Of a DNA stretch of 36,754 bases, positions 25,362 to 33,115 are shown piece after piece. Position 1 is the first letter of the stretch; every line of letters starts with the position of its first letter. This DNA is from JAIMBK01 sp040755215. Its GTDB lineage: Bacteria; Bacillota; Desulfotomaculia; Desulfotomaculales; Nap2-2B. The position numbers and the translations under genes are program-made. Under the pieces are notes generated by a model. That model ran no database searches. It saw only the letters and a list, made by a program, of their open reading frames with translations, and was not told the DNA's origin. The stretch lies in NCBI GenBank assembly GCA_040755215.1, contig JBFMBG010000029.1, forward strand, positions 1-36,754, read 5' to 3'.

Positions 25362-26888
25362 ATGGATTCCCAAGTGATATGGACTCTAATAATATTAATT
25401 GCTTACATTGCGATAATTGTGGGAATTGGCCTTTGGAGTACGCGATATGCCATAAAAACCTTAGAAGATTACGCGATGGCCAGCCGGAGTTTGGGCTTTT
25501 GGGTTTTATTTTCAAGTGTGTTTGCAGCTAATATTTCCGCTGTTACCTTAATTGGGGTGCCAGGTAATGCATATCATGCAGGATGGATTCTCTGGCCCTA
25601 TTTCGTTACCGCCTGGGGATGGTTGTTTCCAATTTTAATTTTTACTGTATCAAGTCGAGCCTATCTTTTGGGTCAACGTTTCGGTTATATGACGCATTGT
25701 GAAATGATTACTGCACGATGGGATAGCAAGGCACTGGGTTATTTATTTAGTGTTTGTTTGCTTTTTTATACGGTACCGTATTTGATGACTGGTATCCAGG
25801 GAGGAGGCCATACATTAAACGTCTTGACGAAAGGCCTGATCCCGTTCTGGTTAGGGTGTCTGATCGTTGCCGTGATAGTGTGTTTTTATTTGTTTGTCGG
25901 AGGAATGCGGGGAGCTGCCTGGGTAAATACATTTCAAGCAGCCCTTTTCCTGCTCGGTGTAATTGTGATCTTTTTTGCGATAGCTTATGTTCTTGGCGGG
26001 CCTGCCGCTGCAACTCAACAAATTGCTGTTAAATATCCGGAGTTGCTCGATCGGTCAAAGATGTCCTGGAAAGTATTTTTTAGTTATGGTTTCTTCGTTT
26101 CTTTGTGTATGCCAGCCCTGCCGCAAATTTTTATGCGTTTACTTACTGGTCGGGCTCCACGGGATCTTAAGCGTACTGCCCTTATCTACCCTTTGGCGGC
26201 CATAATCGTTTTTTTCACGGTTGCTTACGTGGGAATGTGGGGTCATGTAGCTTTTCCTGGCCTTAAAGGCGGTGAGTCTGACAGGATCTTGCCGCTGCTT
26301 TTAACCCAGTATTTGCCTATCTGGATGATGGGGATTTTAGGGGCGGCCATTTTTGCTGCTCTTATGTCCACCATGGATTCCCAGGTGCTGGCTGCCTCGA
26401 CGATGATCCTTAGGGACTTCTTTAAGGTTAGTAAATTAACTACAGCGGAACAGCAGCAGCAGGCCGTTATGTGGGCAAGGCTGACAGTCATCATTTTAAC
26501 GGTGATTGCTTTTATACTTGCGCAACTTAATATTGTAGGGATAATTAATATTGTCAATTTCGCCTTTGCGGGATTTTCTCTAATGTTTGCACCTTTAGTA
26601 GCCGCTTTTTACTGGCGACGTTGTACCAAGTACGCTGTTGCCGCTTCCATCCTTGCTTCGCAAGCTACGCTTTTAGGATTGCAATACGGGATTTTACCCA
26701 AGAGTTGGACTTTTGGTTTTTTGCCAGGTATGCCTGCGTTAGTAATAGGGCTGGTGGTGTTAGTAGTAGTTACCTACCTGACTCCGGTTCCCCAAAACGA
26801 AGGGACCAAAAAATTTTTTGAGCTATTTGATACTTCTCATGCGCCAGTTATCTCTGGTAAAGATGTTGTTCATAATGCTGGCTCCTAA
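25362..26888 (+). CDS. Sodium:solute symporter family transporter (SSS)
   Basis: This 508-residue integral membrane protein has about 12-13 hydrophobic segments and the SSS-family layout: the N-terminal block GIGLWSTRYAIKTLEDYAMASRSLGF, and later GILGAAIFAALMSTMDSQVLAASTMILRDFF, where the conserved Ser/Thr and small residues form part of the Na+ site. It probably takes up an organic acid or other small solute with sodium. ATG 25362 has AGGAGGTG upstream. It follows the small two-TM gene and ends before a strong terminator. It lies between the CoA ligase and the amidohydrolase, so a role in uptake of the pathway substrate is likely; the substrate itself is unknown. Confidence 0.92.
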   Translation: MDSQVIWTLIILIAYIAIIVGIGLWSTRYAIKTLEDYAMASRSLGFWVLFSSVFAANISAVTLIGVPGNAYHAGWILWPYFVTAWGWLFPILIFTVSSRAYLLGQRFGYMTHCEMITARWDSKALGYLFSVCLLFYTVPYLMTGIQGGGHTLNVLTKGLIPFWLGCLIVAVIVCFYLFVGGMRGAAWVNTFQAALFLLGVIVIFFAIAYVLGGPAAATQQIAVKYPELLDRSKMSWKVFFSYGFFVSLCMPALPQIFMRLLTGRAPRDLKRTALIYPLAAIIVFFTVAYVGMWGHVAFPGLKGGESDRILPLLLTQYLPIWMMGILGAAIFAALMSTMDSQVLAASTMILRDFFKVSKLTTAEQQQQAVMWARLTVIILTVIAFILAQLNIVGIINIVNFAFAGFSLMFAPLVAAFYWRRCTKYAVAASILASQATLLGLQYGILPKSWTFGFLPGMPALVIGLVVLVVVTYLTPVPQNEGTKKFFELFDTSHAPVISGKDVVHNAGS

Positions 26889-26924
26889 AAAATCCTTATC
26901 TTTTCGTATCTCTGCTATGCGCGT

Positions 26925-26967
26925 AAACAGTTTTTTCCTTGGGTTAGGGAAAAGCTGTTTATTTTTC
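26925..26967 (+). terminator. Rho-independent terminator after the symporter gene
   Basis: AAACAGTTTTTTCC (26925-26938) pairs with GGGAAAAGCTGTTT (26947-26960) across an 8-nt loop (two G-U pairs), followed by ATTTTTCT. It separates the transporter unit from the amidohydrolase. Confidence 0.8.
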
Positions 26968-27132
26968 TCTGTCAGTTATTTCCTTTGCTTAGAACTAATA
27001 ACTTTGTGAACGATATCTTGTTTTTGCTGCCCTTAAAATTCCTGGATGTTATTTTTTGTTGAGCTATAAGGAATAGCACATTGGAAAATAATTGGCGCCA
27101 TTTCATGAGTTTGTTGCCAAGGGGTGACCTTT

Positions 27133-27999
27133 ATGCACAGAGCTTTACAGATCCCTGTTATTGACGCCCATGCGCATATTATGACCACGGATCGGATCAG
27201 GAGCGGAATGCGGTGGCTGCAGAAGTATTTGCCGGATGTGGATATCGATTTGACTTTGGATGAACCACGCGCCCGGCAGATGTTGGCGGAAGCAGGCGTG
27301 GATTACTATTTTAACGCTTTCTTCCCGATTTTTGCGGGAACCACCACTGCCGTAAACGAATGGAACTATGCCTTATCCCTGCGCGACCCGCGGGCAGTGC
27401 CGTTTGTTTCTCTGCTCCCAGGGGACGAAGAAAAAGAAAAAATCCTTGCCTGGGCCTTTCGAGATAATTATTTTCTCGGCCTTAAATTCCACCCTTACGT
27501 CCAGCGATTCTCGATCTTAGATCCCCGTCTGGACGAGGTCTATGCTTTCCTCCAGGAACTCGGGCGTCCGGTAATAATTCATTCTGGCCATGAAGATGTT
27601 TATGGGGTGCCGGACAACAAAAGGGAAATTGCCGCGCTTTTAAAGAAGTTTCCCCGCCTGGTTCTGGTTATTCCCCATCTGTGCTATCCGGACCTGGATG
27701 CGGCGTTTGCTTTTTTAGAAGCGTATCCCCATATTTATCTCGACGCCACAAACGTTTTCTGGCTTTTTCAAAAGCAGCCCCCGAAGGAAATCTGGTGGGA
27801 GAAGTTTGAACAATTCAGTGAGCGGATTGTTTTTGGCACCGACTTTACGATGGGGATGGCCTTTCCCGCCCGCTTATACGAACATTTTGCGACGCTTCCC
27901 TTGGCCAGCAAAACTAAGGAAGACCTCCTTTACCGGACAGCTTTGCGGATGGCCCGCAAGTTCGGGTGGCAGTTGAACCAGATTATTGAAGTGGAATGA
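27133..27999 (+). CDS. Amidohydrolase-family (amidohydrolase 2) protein
   Basis: This 288-residue TIM-barrel protein has the metal-binding pattern of the family: DAHAH near the N-terminus, LKFHPY, VIIHSGHED, LVIPHLCYPD, and GTDFTM near the C-terminus. Members of this branch are decarboxylases or hydrolases acting on carboxylated aromatic or ring compounds and lactones. The start ATG 27133 has AAGGGG about 8 nt upstream; a GTG at 27124 in frame lies on that site. It stands alone on + between two terminator/promoter regions. Its role in the pathway is not clear; ring hydrolysis or decarboxylation is a guess. Confidence 0.85.
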   Translation: MHRALQIPVIDAHAHIMTTDRIRSGMRWLQKYLPDVDIDLTLDEPRARQMLAEAGVDYYFNAFFPIFAGTTTAVNEWNYALSLRDPRAVPFVSLLPGDEEKEKILAWAFRDNYFLGLKFHPYVQRFSILDPRLDEVYAFLQELGRPVIIHSGHEDVYGVPDNKREIAALLKKFPRLVLVIPHLCYPDLDAAFAFLEAYPHIYLDATNVFWLFQKQPPKEIWWEKFEQFSERIVFGTDFTMGMAFPARLYEHFATLPLASKTKEDLLYRTALRMARKFGWQLNQIIEVE

Positions 28000-28053
28000 T
28001 CAAAAGGCAGCTCGAGCAAGCGAATTTTGATCGCGAGTACTCTTCTGCAGATA

Positions 28054-28098
28054 TTAATTAGCAATTTTGCAGTGGACTTTTGCAAAAATGATTTTAAG
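28054..28098. promoter_or_regulatory. Third putative paired activator site (UAS)
   Basis: TTAATTAGCAATTTTGCA (28054-28071) and TGCAAAAATGATTTTAAG (28081-28098) face each other with a 9-nt spacer, in the same style as the sites at 21974 and 22484. It ends 122 bp before the -24/-12 element at 28220, a typical enhancer distance. Confidence 0.5.
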
Positions 28099-28219
28099 GG
28101 TGGTTAAGCAATGTCTGCCCGGCAGGGATTCTCCGTTCCGGCGGAGATTGGCCGTTAGCCGTACAGCATACTTGCAGGAGGTGGTCTGGACAAGAGAAAA
28201 AGCAACCTGTTTACGAGCC

Positions 28220-28235
28220 TGGCACGAATATTGCA
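28220..28235 (+). promoter_or_regulatory. Sigma-54 (-24/-12) promoter of the beta-oxidation operon
   Basis: TGGCACGAATATTGCA is a perfect match to the consensus with 10 nt between GG and GC. The expected start is near 28247, leaving a leader of about 105 nt before TTG 28354. Confidence 0.9.
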
Positions 28236-28353
28236 GTAACGAGGATAGCAAGAAAACATATTGCAACTTACTTACCACGTCATCCTTGCGCCGTATTCAT
28301 TACTTTAACTTCAGAAAACGTTCTTTACAGAGTTAAAGAAGAGGGGTGATTCT

Positions 28354-29865
28354 TTGGCGGGGATTGTTGGTTTTGGGGCGTACGTTCCCGGATTGCGCAT
28401 TGCCACGAAGGAAATCAAGGCAGTCTGGCCGGCGGCGGGGAGCGTTCCGGGGATCAAGGAAAAAGCCGTCGCCGACTTTGATGAAGATGTAATCACCATG
28501 TCTGTGATGGCGGCGGAGCGGGCTTTGGCCCACGCCGGAGTGAGGGCGGAGGAGGTAGATGCTCTTTATGTGGCCACTACTTCCGCACCCTACGAGGAGA
28601 AGTCGGTGGCGGCGGTAATCCAAACGGTTCTGGGCGTTCCAGCGGAAGCGCTGGCAGTCGACTTCGGCCGGACGACCCGTGCCGGGACGGCGGCGTTAAT
28701 CAATTGCCTTGCTCAGATCAAGGCCGGGGAGATTAACCTGGGTCTGGTAATTGCCGGCGACAACCGTTTGGCCAGGGCGGGAGACTTGCTGGAGCAGAGT
28801 TTGGGCGCGGCAGCGGTGGCTTTGGTGGTGGGAAAGGAAAAGGTCATCGCCGAGGTTTTGGGGACGGCTTCTTTCACTGCCGAGTTTACCAACATCTGGC
28901 GTCCGGTCGGGGAAAGGTTGCTCCGCCGGCACGACGACCCCCGGCTGGAAAGGGAGTACGGCTATCAGCGGGCGGTCGTGAAAGCGGGGCAGTCCTTGCT
29001 GGCCCGCCTGGGTTTGCCGGGAACTGCTTTTCACTACCTGGCCACGGCAGAACCAGACGGCCGGAGTATCCAGGGGGTAGCAAAAGCGCTGGGGATTCCG
29101 GCAGAAGCGGCCGGGCCGGCCAACCTGGCGCCGTTAGTGGGAGATACCGGCACGGCCTCACCATTTTTAGGTTTGGTGGCTGTCCTGGAGCAGGGAAAAC
29201 CGGCGGATAAGGCGTTGGTGATCAGTTATGGTTCGGGAGCGGGGAGCGACGCCCTGGCGGTAATGCTGACGGAGGAGGTTGCGGCTCAAAAACAAAAGGC
29301 GCTGACGCTGGCGGAGGTAACCAGGGAAAAGGTTTCCCTGAACTATCCAGCGTATGCCAAGCGGGTGGGATTGCTGCCCGTGCCGCCGGCTCTGCCCGAT
29401 CCCATTTCGGGCTACTTAACTCAACCGGGGATGTTGCGGGATGCCGAATACCTCCTCGGGCTTTCTGCCCTGGAGTGCACGGAGTGCGGTTCTTTAAATT
29501 ATCCCCACCGGGATTATTGTATCGACTGCCGCAGCCAGTCGTTTAAGCAGGTAAAGCTGCCCCGCCTCGGCCGGGTAGTCACCTATAACGTTCAATACGT
29601 ATCTCCCATCGGGCCGGAAGAGGTCCCGGTGGTGGTTTGCACGGTTAAGCTCGACGGCGCGGGCGGTGTGCGCGGGGGCAAGGTGAGCGGGGCAATGGTG
29701 GCCGTGGACCCGGCGCAGGTGAAGATCGGCCTGCCCGTGGAGCTGGTCTTCCGGAGATGCGGCGAGGAATTGGGGCTGCCTAAATACGGTTATAAATTTA
29801 AGCCGTTGCCGGAAACCGGTGATGCAGGAAGGGGGGCTGCAGGTGGCGCGTCAAAAGAGCTTTAA
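28354..29865 (+). CDS. Fused HMG-CoA-synthase-like / DUF35 protein, probably catalytically inactive
   Basis: This 503-residue protein has an HMG-CoA-synthase-type thiolase fold (about 1-350) and a C-terminal DUF35 domain (about 360-490) with a rubredoxin-like zinc site C375-C378 ... C389-C392. In by-eye comparison with HMG-CoA synthases, all three catalytic positions are replaced: the Glu in VGSES(H/K)PY is Thr76 (VATTSAPY), the Cys in CKAGTAAL is Thr108 (TRAGTAAL), and the His in HQPNG is Ala232 (AEPDG). The fold looks complete, so it may be a scaffold for the thiolase next to it. In archaea, thiolase, HMG-CoA synthase and DUF35 form one complex; BbsAB pairs a DUF35 protein with a thiolase. 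The start TTG 28354 has GAGGGGTGAT upstream. It overlaps the thiolase gene. Confidence 0.87.
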   Translation: MAGIVGFGAYVPGLRIATKEIKAVWPAAGSVPGIKEKAVADFDEDVITMSVMAAERALAHAGVRAEEVDALYVATTSAPYEEKSVAAVIQTVLGVPAEALAVDFGRTTRAGTAALINCLAQIKAGEINLGLVIAGDNRLARAGDLLEQSLGAAAVALVVGKEKVIAEVLGTASFTAEFTNIWRPVGERLLRRHDDPRLEREYGYQRAVVKAGQSLLARLGLPGTAFHYLATAEPDGRSIQGVAKALGIPAEAAGPANLAPLVGDTGTASPFLGLVAVLEQGKPADKALVISYGSGAGSDALAVMLTEEVAAQKQKALTLAEVTREKVSLNYPAYAKRVGLLPVPPALPDPISGYLTQPGMLRDAEYLLGLSALECTECGSLNYPHRDYCIDCRSQSFKQVKLPRLGRVVTYNVQYVSPIGPEEVPVVVCTVKLDGAGGVRGGKVSGAMVAVDPAQVKIGLPVELVFRRCGEELGLPKYGYKFKPLPETGDAGRGAAGGASKEL

Positions 29866-31024
29866 GGTGGCGGTAGTCGGCGCCGGCATGACCAGATTTG
29901 GCGAACTCTTCGACCGGAGCTACGAAGACATGATTGTGGAAGCCTACCGGGCCTGTTTAAGGAGCGTGGACAAAGGAATCGACGAGAAAGACATCCAGGC
30001 GGCCTGGCTGGCCACCGTGCAGGGCAGCCTGATCCGCCGCGAGTTGCTGTCCGGAACTTCTCTGGCCGAACCGCTGGGGTTGCTGTCTATTCCAATGACC
30101 AGGATCGAGAACCTCTGTGCCTCGGGAAGCGACGCTATTCGGAACGCTGCCTGTGCCGTGATGGCGGGACTTTACGAGACGGTGCTGGTGGTGGGCGCCG
30201 AAAAAATGCGCGACGTGCCTTCCCGGGCCAGCCTGGTGGCCAACCGGGGGGTCATGTCGCACCTGTGGTGGCACCCGCGGGGGGCCACAGCACCGATGGT
30301 CTTTGGCCAGGTCGGCACCGCGCACATGCACGCTTACGGCACCACCAGGGAACATTTCGCCAGAGTGGCGGTGAAAAACCATTACCACGGCAAGTTTAAC
30401 CCTCACGCATTTTACCGGTTTGAGATCACTATTGAACAGGTCTTAAACGCTCCCCTGGTGTCCTGGCCACTGGGCCTGTACGACTGCTGCCCCACTACCG
30501 ACGGCGCGGCGGCGGTCATTTTGACTACTCCGGAGCGTGCCCGACAGTATACTGATCGGCCGGTTTATCTAATCGGAACCGGGTTGGGGATCGACGTGGG
30601 TCATTCGCACTGGCGCAGCACCTATACGGAGTGGCCGGCCAACCAGCAGGCGGCGAAAGAAGCCTACGCAATGGCCGGGATTACGCCCCGGGAGGTCGAC
30701 GTGGCAGAATTGCACGACTGTTTTACCTGCACGGAATTGGTTACTTACGAAGACCTTGGCTTCTGCGAAAAGGGGCGCGGGGGTGCCTGGATTGAATCCG
30801 GCGGCCCCTGGCTGGGGGGCGAAAAACCCTGTAACGTCAGCGGCGGGCTCAAGGCAAAGGGTCACCCGGTGGGGGCTACGGGGGTGGCCCAGGCCTGCGA
30901 GATTTTTTTGCAACTGCGCGGGGAAGCAGGCCAGCGCCAGGTGGCTAACGCCCGGATCGGGTTGACCCATAATATCGGGGGGGCCGGGCAGGTAAGTTGT
31001 GTCAATATCTATAGCAATGAGTAG
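29843..31024 (+). CDS. SCPx-type thiolase (BbsB-like)
   Basis: This 393-residue thiolase cleaves a 3-oxoacyl-CoA with CoA. The nucleophile Cys92 lies in ENLCASGSDA, an SCPx-type His lies in ELHDCFT (about 291), and the C-terminal GHPVGATG block (about 341) is intact, so it looks active. I chose GTG 29843 because GGAAGGGGGG lies 6 nt upstream; ATG 29822 and GTG 29819 are in frame but fall before that site. It overlaps the end of the HMG-CoA-synthase/DUF35 gene by 23 nt, so the two proteins are probably made together and form a complex. Confidence 0.9.
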   Translation: MARQKSFKVAVVGAGMTRFGELFDRSYEDMIVEAYRACLRSVDKGIDEKDIQAAWLATVQGSLIRRELLSGTSLAEPLGLLSIPMTRIENLCASGSDAIRNAACAVMAGLYETVLVVGAEKMRDVPSRASLVANRGVMSHLWWHPRGATAPMVFGQVGTAHMHAYGTTREHFARVAVKNHYHGKFNPHAFYRFEITIEQVLNAPLVSWPLGLYDCCPTTDGAAAVILTTPERARQYTDRPVYLIGTGLGIDVGHSHWRSTYTEWPANQQAAKEAYAMAGITPREVDVAELHDCFTCTELVTYEDLGFCEKGRGGAWIESGGPWLGGEKPCNVSGGLKAKGHPVGATGVAQACEIFLQLRGEAGQRQVANARIGLTHNIGGAGQVSCVNIYSNE

Positions 31025-31041
31025 GTAGGAGTTGAGAAAGG

Positions 31042-32178
31042 ATGTTTCAGTTAACTGATGAACAGGCCCAAATTCAGGCGATGGCCCGCCGGTTTGCCGA
31101 AAAGGAGGTGGCGCCGTACGCGGACGAGTGGGAGGAAAAGGCGTATTTCCCCCGGGAAATTTTCGAAAAGATGGCGGAGCTGGGTTTTGCCGGGATGTAC
31201 TGTCCGGAAGAATACGGGGGGAGCGGCTTAGACCGGGTGTCCGCCGTTCTGATTGGCGAGGAATTAGGCCGGGTGCACCGGGCCATGGGATTTATTTTCA
31301 TCCATAACCTGGTGCTGGAGCTTTTTTACCGCAACGGGACGGAGGAGCAACGCCGGCGCTGGGTGACGCCCCTGGCCACCGGGAAGATGCTGGCGGCCTT
31401 CGGGTTAACCGAGCCCGGGGCAGGTTCGGACGCGGCCAACATCCGGACCAGGGCGGTGCGGGACGGCGACCGTTACATTCTCAACGGCCAGAAATGTTTT
31501 ATTACCAACGCGGATGTTGCCGACGTGATCTCCATCGCGGCCAAAACAGACCCGGGCGCAGGCGCGCGCGGGGTGAGCGTTTTCATTGTTCCGAAAGGTA
31601 CGCCGGGCCTCTCCGTGCCGAAGGCGGAAAAAACCATGGGGGTCCGGAGCACCCACATTTGTGAGGTAGTTTTGGAAGATTGCGTGGTGCCGGCAGAGCA
31701 ATTGCTGGGTGGGGTGGAAAATAAAGGTTTTCCAATGCTGATGAAGGTTTTGGAGAGCGGGCGGATTACCAACGCCGCTCTGGCCGTTGGCATCGCCCAG
31801 GGAGCTTACGAGATTGCCCGGGATTACGCCCGGCAGAGAACTGCCTTCGGCGCCCCGATTGCTTCCTTGCAGGCGATCCAGTTTATGCTGGCCGACATGG
31901 CCACCGAGATTGAGGCGGCCCGCTGGCTGGTTCGCTACGCCGCCTGGCGCAAGGACCAGGGCCTGCCGGTGAATATGTACGCTTCCATGGCCAAACGGTA
32001 CGCGGCCGACATGGCCATGCGGGTGACTACTGACGCCGTGCAGGTGCTCGGCGGGGCGGGGTATGTCCAGGATTACAAAGTGGAACGGATGATGCGGGAC
32101 GCCAAAATGACGCAGATCGTGGAGGGGACGAGCCAGATCCAGCGCCTGATCATTGCGCGGGAAATATTGAAAGATTGA
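31042..32178 (+). CDS. Acyl-CoA dehydrogenase
   Basis: This 378-residue flavoprotein makes an alpha,beta double bond in an acyl-CoA. It has LTEPGAGSDAANIRT, RDYARQRTAFGAPIASLQ and the C-terminal VLGGAGYVQDYKVERMMRDAK. The likely catalytic Glu is in IVEGTSQIQ near residue 360. It follows the thiolase by 17 nt. The electron acceptor would be ETF, whose genes are not in this window. Substrate chain or ring type is not predictable. Confidence 0.92.
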   Translation: MFQLTDEQAQIQAMARRFAEKEVAPYADEWEEKAYFPREIFEKMAELGFAGMYCPEEYGGSGLDRVSAVLIGEELGRVHRAMGFIFIHNLVLELFYRNGTEEQRRRWVTPLATGKMLAAFGLTEPGAGSDAANIRTRAVRDGDRYILNGQKCFITNADVADVISIAAKTDPGAGARGVSVFIVPKGTPGLSVPKAEKTMGVRSTHICEVVLEDCVVPAEQLLGGVENKGFPMLMKVLESGRITNAALAVGIAQGAYEIARDYARQRTAFGAPIASLQAIQFMLADMATEIEAARWLVRYAAWRKDQGLPVNMYASMAKRYAADMAMRVTTDAVQVLGGAGYVQDYKVERMMRDAKMTQIVEGTSQIQRLIIAREILKD

Positions 32179-32226
32179 TTACCGGGAAAGGAGGATGGCT
32201 GGCTTATCTACCCAGTCCAAACCGGG

Positions 32227-33084
32227 ATGGAAATAAAAACGTTGGCAGTCATTGGTGCCGGCACGATGGGGCGGGGGATCGCCCAGGTGGCCACGATGGG
32301 CGGTTACGACGTTTACCTGGTGGATGTAGAGGAAAAGATTCTCCGAAACGCCGTCGAGGGGATCCAAAAAAATTTACAAAAGGGGGTGGAACTGGGGAAG
32401 GTATCGCCGGAACAGCAGAAGGCCTCTCTAGAGCGCATTAAAACGACCACCGACCGGAAGCTGGCGGCAAGCCGGGCGGATTTTGCGATCGAAGCAGTTC
32501 CGGAAATTATTGCTTTAAAGATAGGGGTGTTCCAGGATCTGGACCGGGTCTGTCCCCCCCACGCCATTTTGGCCACCAACACCTCGGGTTTGAGCATCAC
32601 CGAGATTGCCGCGAGCACGCGCCGGCCCGAAAAGGTGATCGGGATGCATTTCTTCAATCCCGTCCACCTGATGAAGTTAGTTGAAATTGTCCGGGGGATG
32701 GAAACGTCCGACGAAACTCTTGCCTTCACCAAAGAGGTGGCTGCCCGGATGGGGAAGGAAGTGGTAGAGGTAAACGAATCGCCGGGTTTCGTAACGAGCC
32801 GGATCAACGCCCTGATTGGCAACGAAGCTTTTTATCTGCTGCAGGAAGGGGTGGCCAGGGCGGAGGATATCGATAAGGCGATTAAGTTCGGGTTGAATCA
32901 CCCGATGGGACCGCTGGAACTGGGCGACCTGGTCGGCCTCGACGCCCGCCTGCGCGTGTTGGAGCATCTGCATGCCACGCTGGGAGAAAAATACCGTCCC
33001 TGTCCCCTTCTGGTGAAGTATGTCAAAGCCGGGCGGTTGGGCCGGAAAACCGGGAGGGGGGTTTACGATTACACCAGGAAATGA
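32227..33084 (+). CDS. 3-Hydroxyacyl-CoA dehydrogenase
   Basis: This 285-residue enzyme oxidises a 3-hydroxyacyl-CoA with NAD+. It begins with the Rossmann motif VIGAGTMGRGIAQ, and has MHFFNPVHLMKLVEIV with the catalytic His, and NESPGFVTSRINAL. It is in the length range of short 3-hydroxybutyryl-CoA dehydrogenases. The start ATG 32227 has only weak ribosome-site sequence; a strong AAAGGAGG lies about 33 nt upstream at 32187-32194, directly before a 13-codon mini-frame (32195-32236) that overlaps this start. Confidence 0.93.
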   Translation: MEIKTLAVIGAGTMGRGIAQVATMGGYDVYLVDVEEKILRNAVEGIQKNLQKGVELGKVSPEQQKASLERIKTTTDRKLAASRADFAIEAVPEIIALKIGVFQDLDRVCPPHAILATNTSGLSITEIAASTRRPEKVIGMHFFNPVHLMKLVEIVRGMETSDETLAFTKEVAARMGKEVVEVNESPGFVTSRINALIGNEAFYLLQEGVARAEDIDKAIKFGLNHPMGPLELGDLVGLDARLRVLEHLHATLGEKYRPCPLLVKYVKAGRLGRKTGRGVYDYTRK

Positions 33085-33115
33085 GCTTGCCGTAGATTTG
33101 AGAGGTGTGACGTGA

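Larger units (their letters stand above)
28000..28353. other. 354-nt regulatory spacer before the beta-oxidation operon
   Basis: This gap holds the paired site at 28054-28098, the -24/-12 promoter at 28220-28235 and the leader of the next gene. An open frame of 89 codons (28067-28336) crosses it on + but has no ribosome site and no recognisable protein; I do not call it. Confidence 0.8.

Noticed and set aside
27082..27097. A -24/-12-like TGGAAAATAATTGGCG before the amidohydrolase
   Set aside because: GG and GC are at the right spacing, but the other conserved bases are mostly missing, so I do not call it; the gene may use another promoter.
28067..28336. 89-codon frame in the spacer before the thiolase operon
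   Set aside because: It starts in the paired-site region, runs through the sigma-54 promoter, has no ribosome site and no recognisable protein.
32175..32441. 88-codon frame overlapping the start of the hydroxyacyl-CoA dehydrogenase
   Set aside because: Its product is a Gly/Arg/Lys-rich shadow and the dehydrogenase frame has all family motifs.
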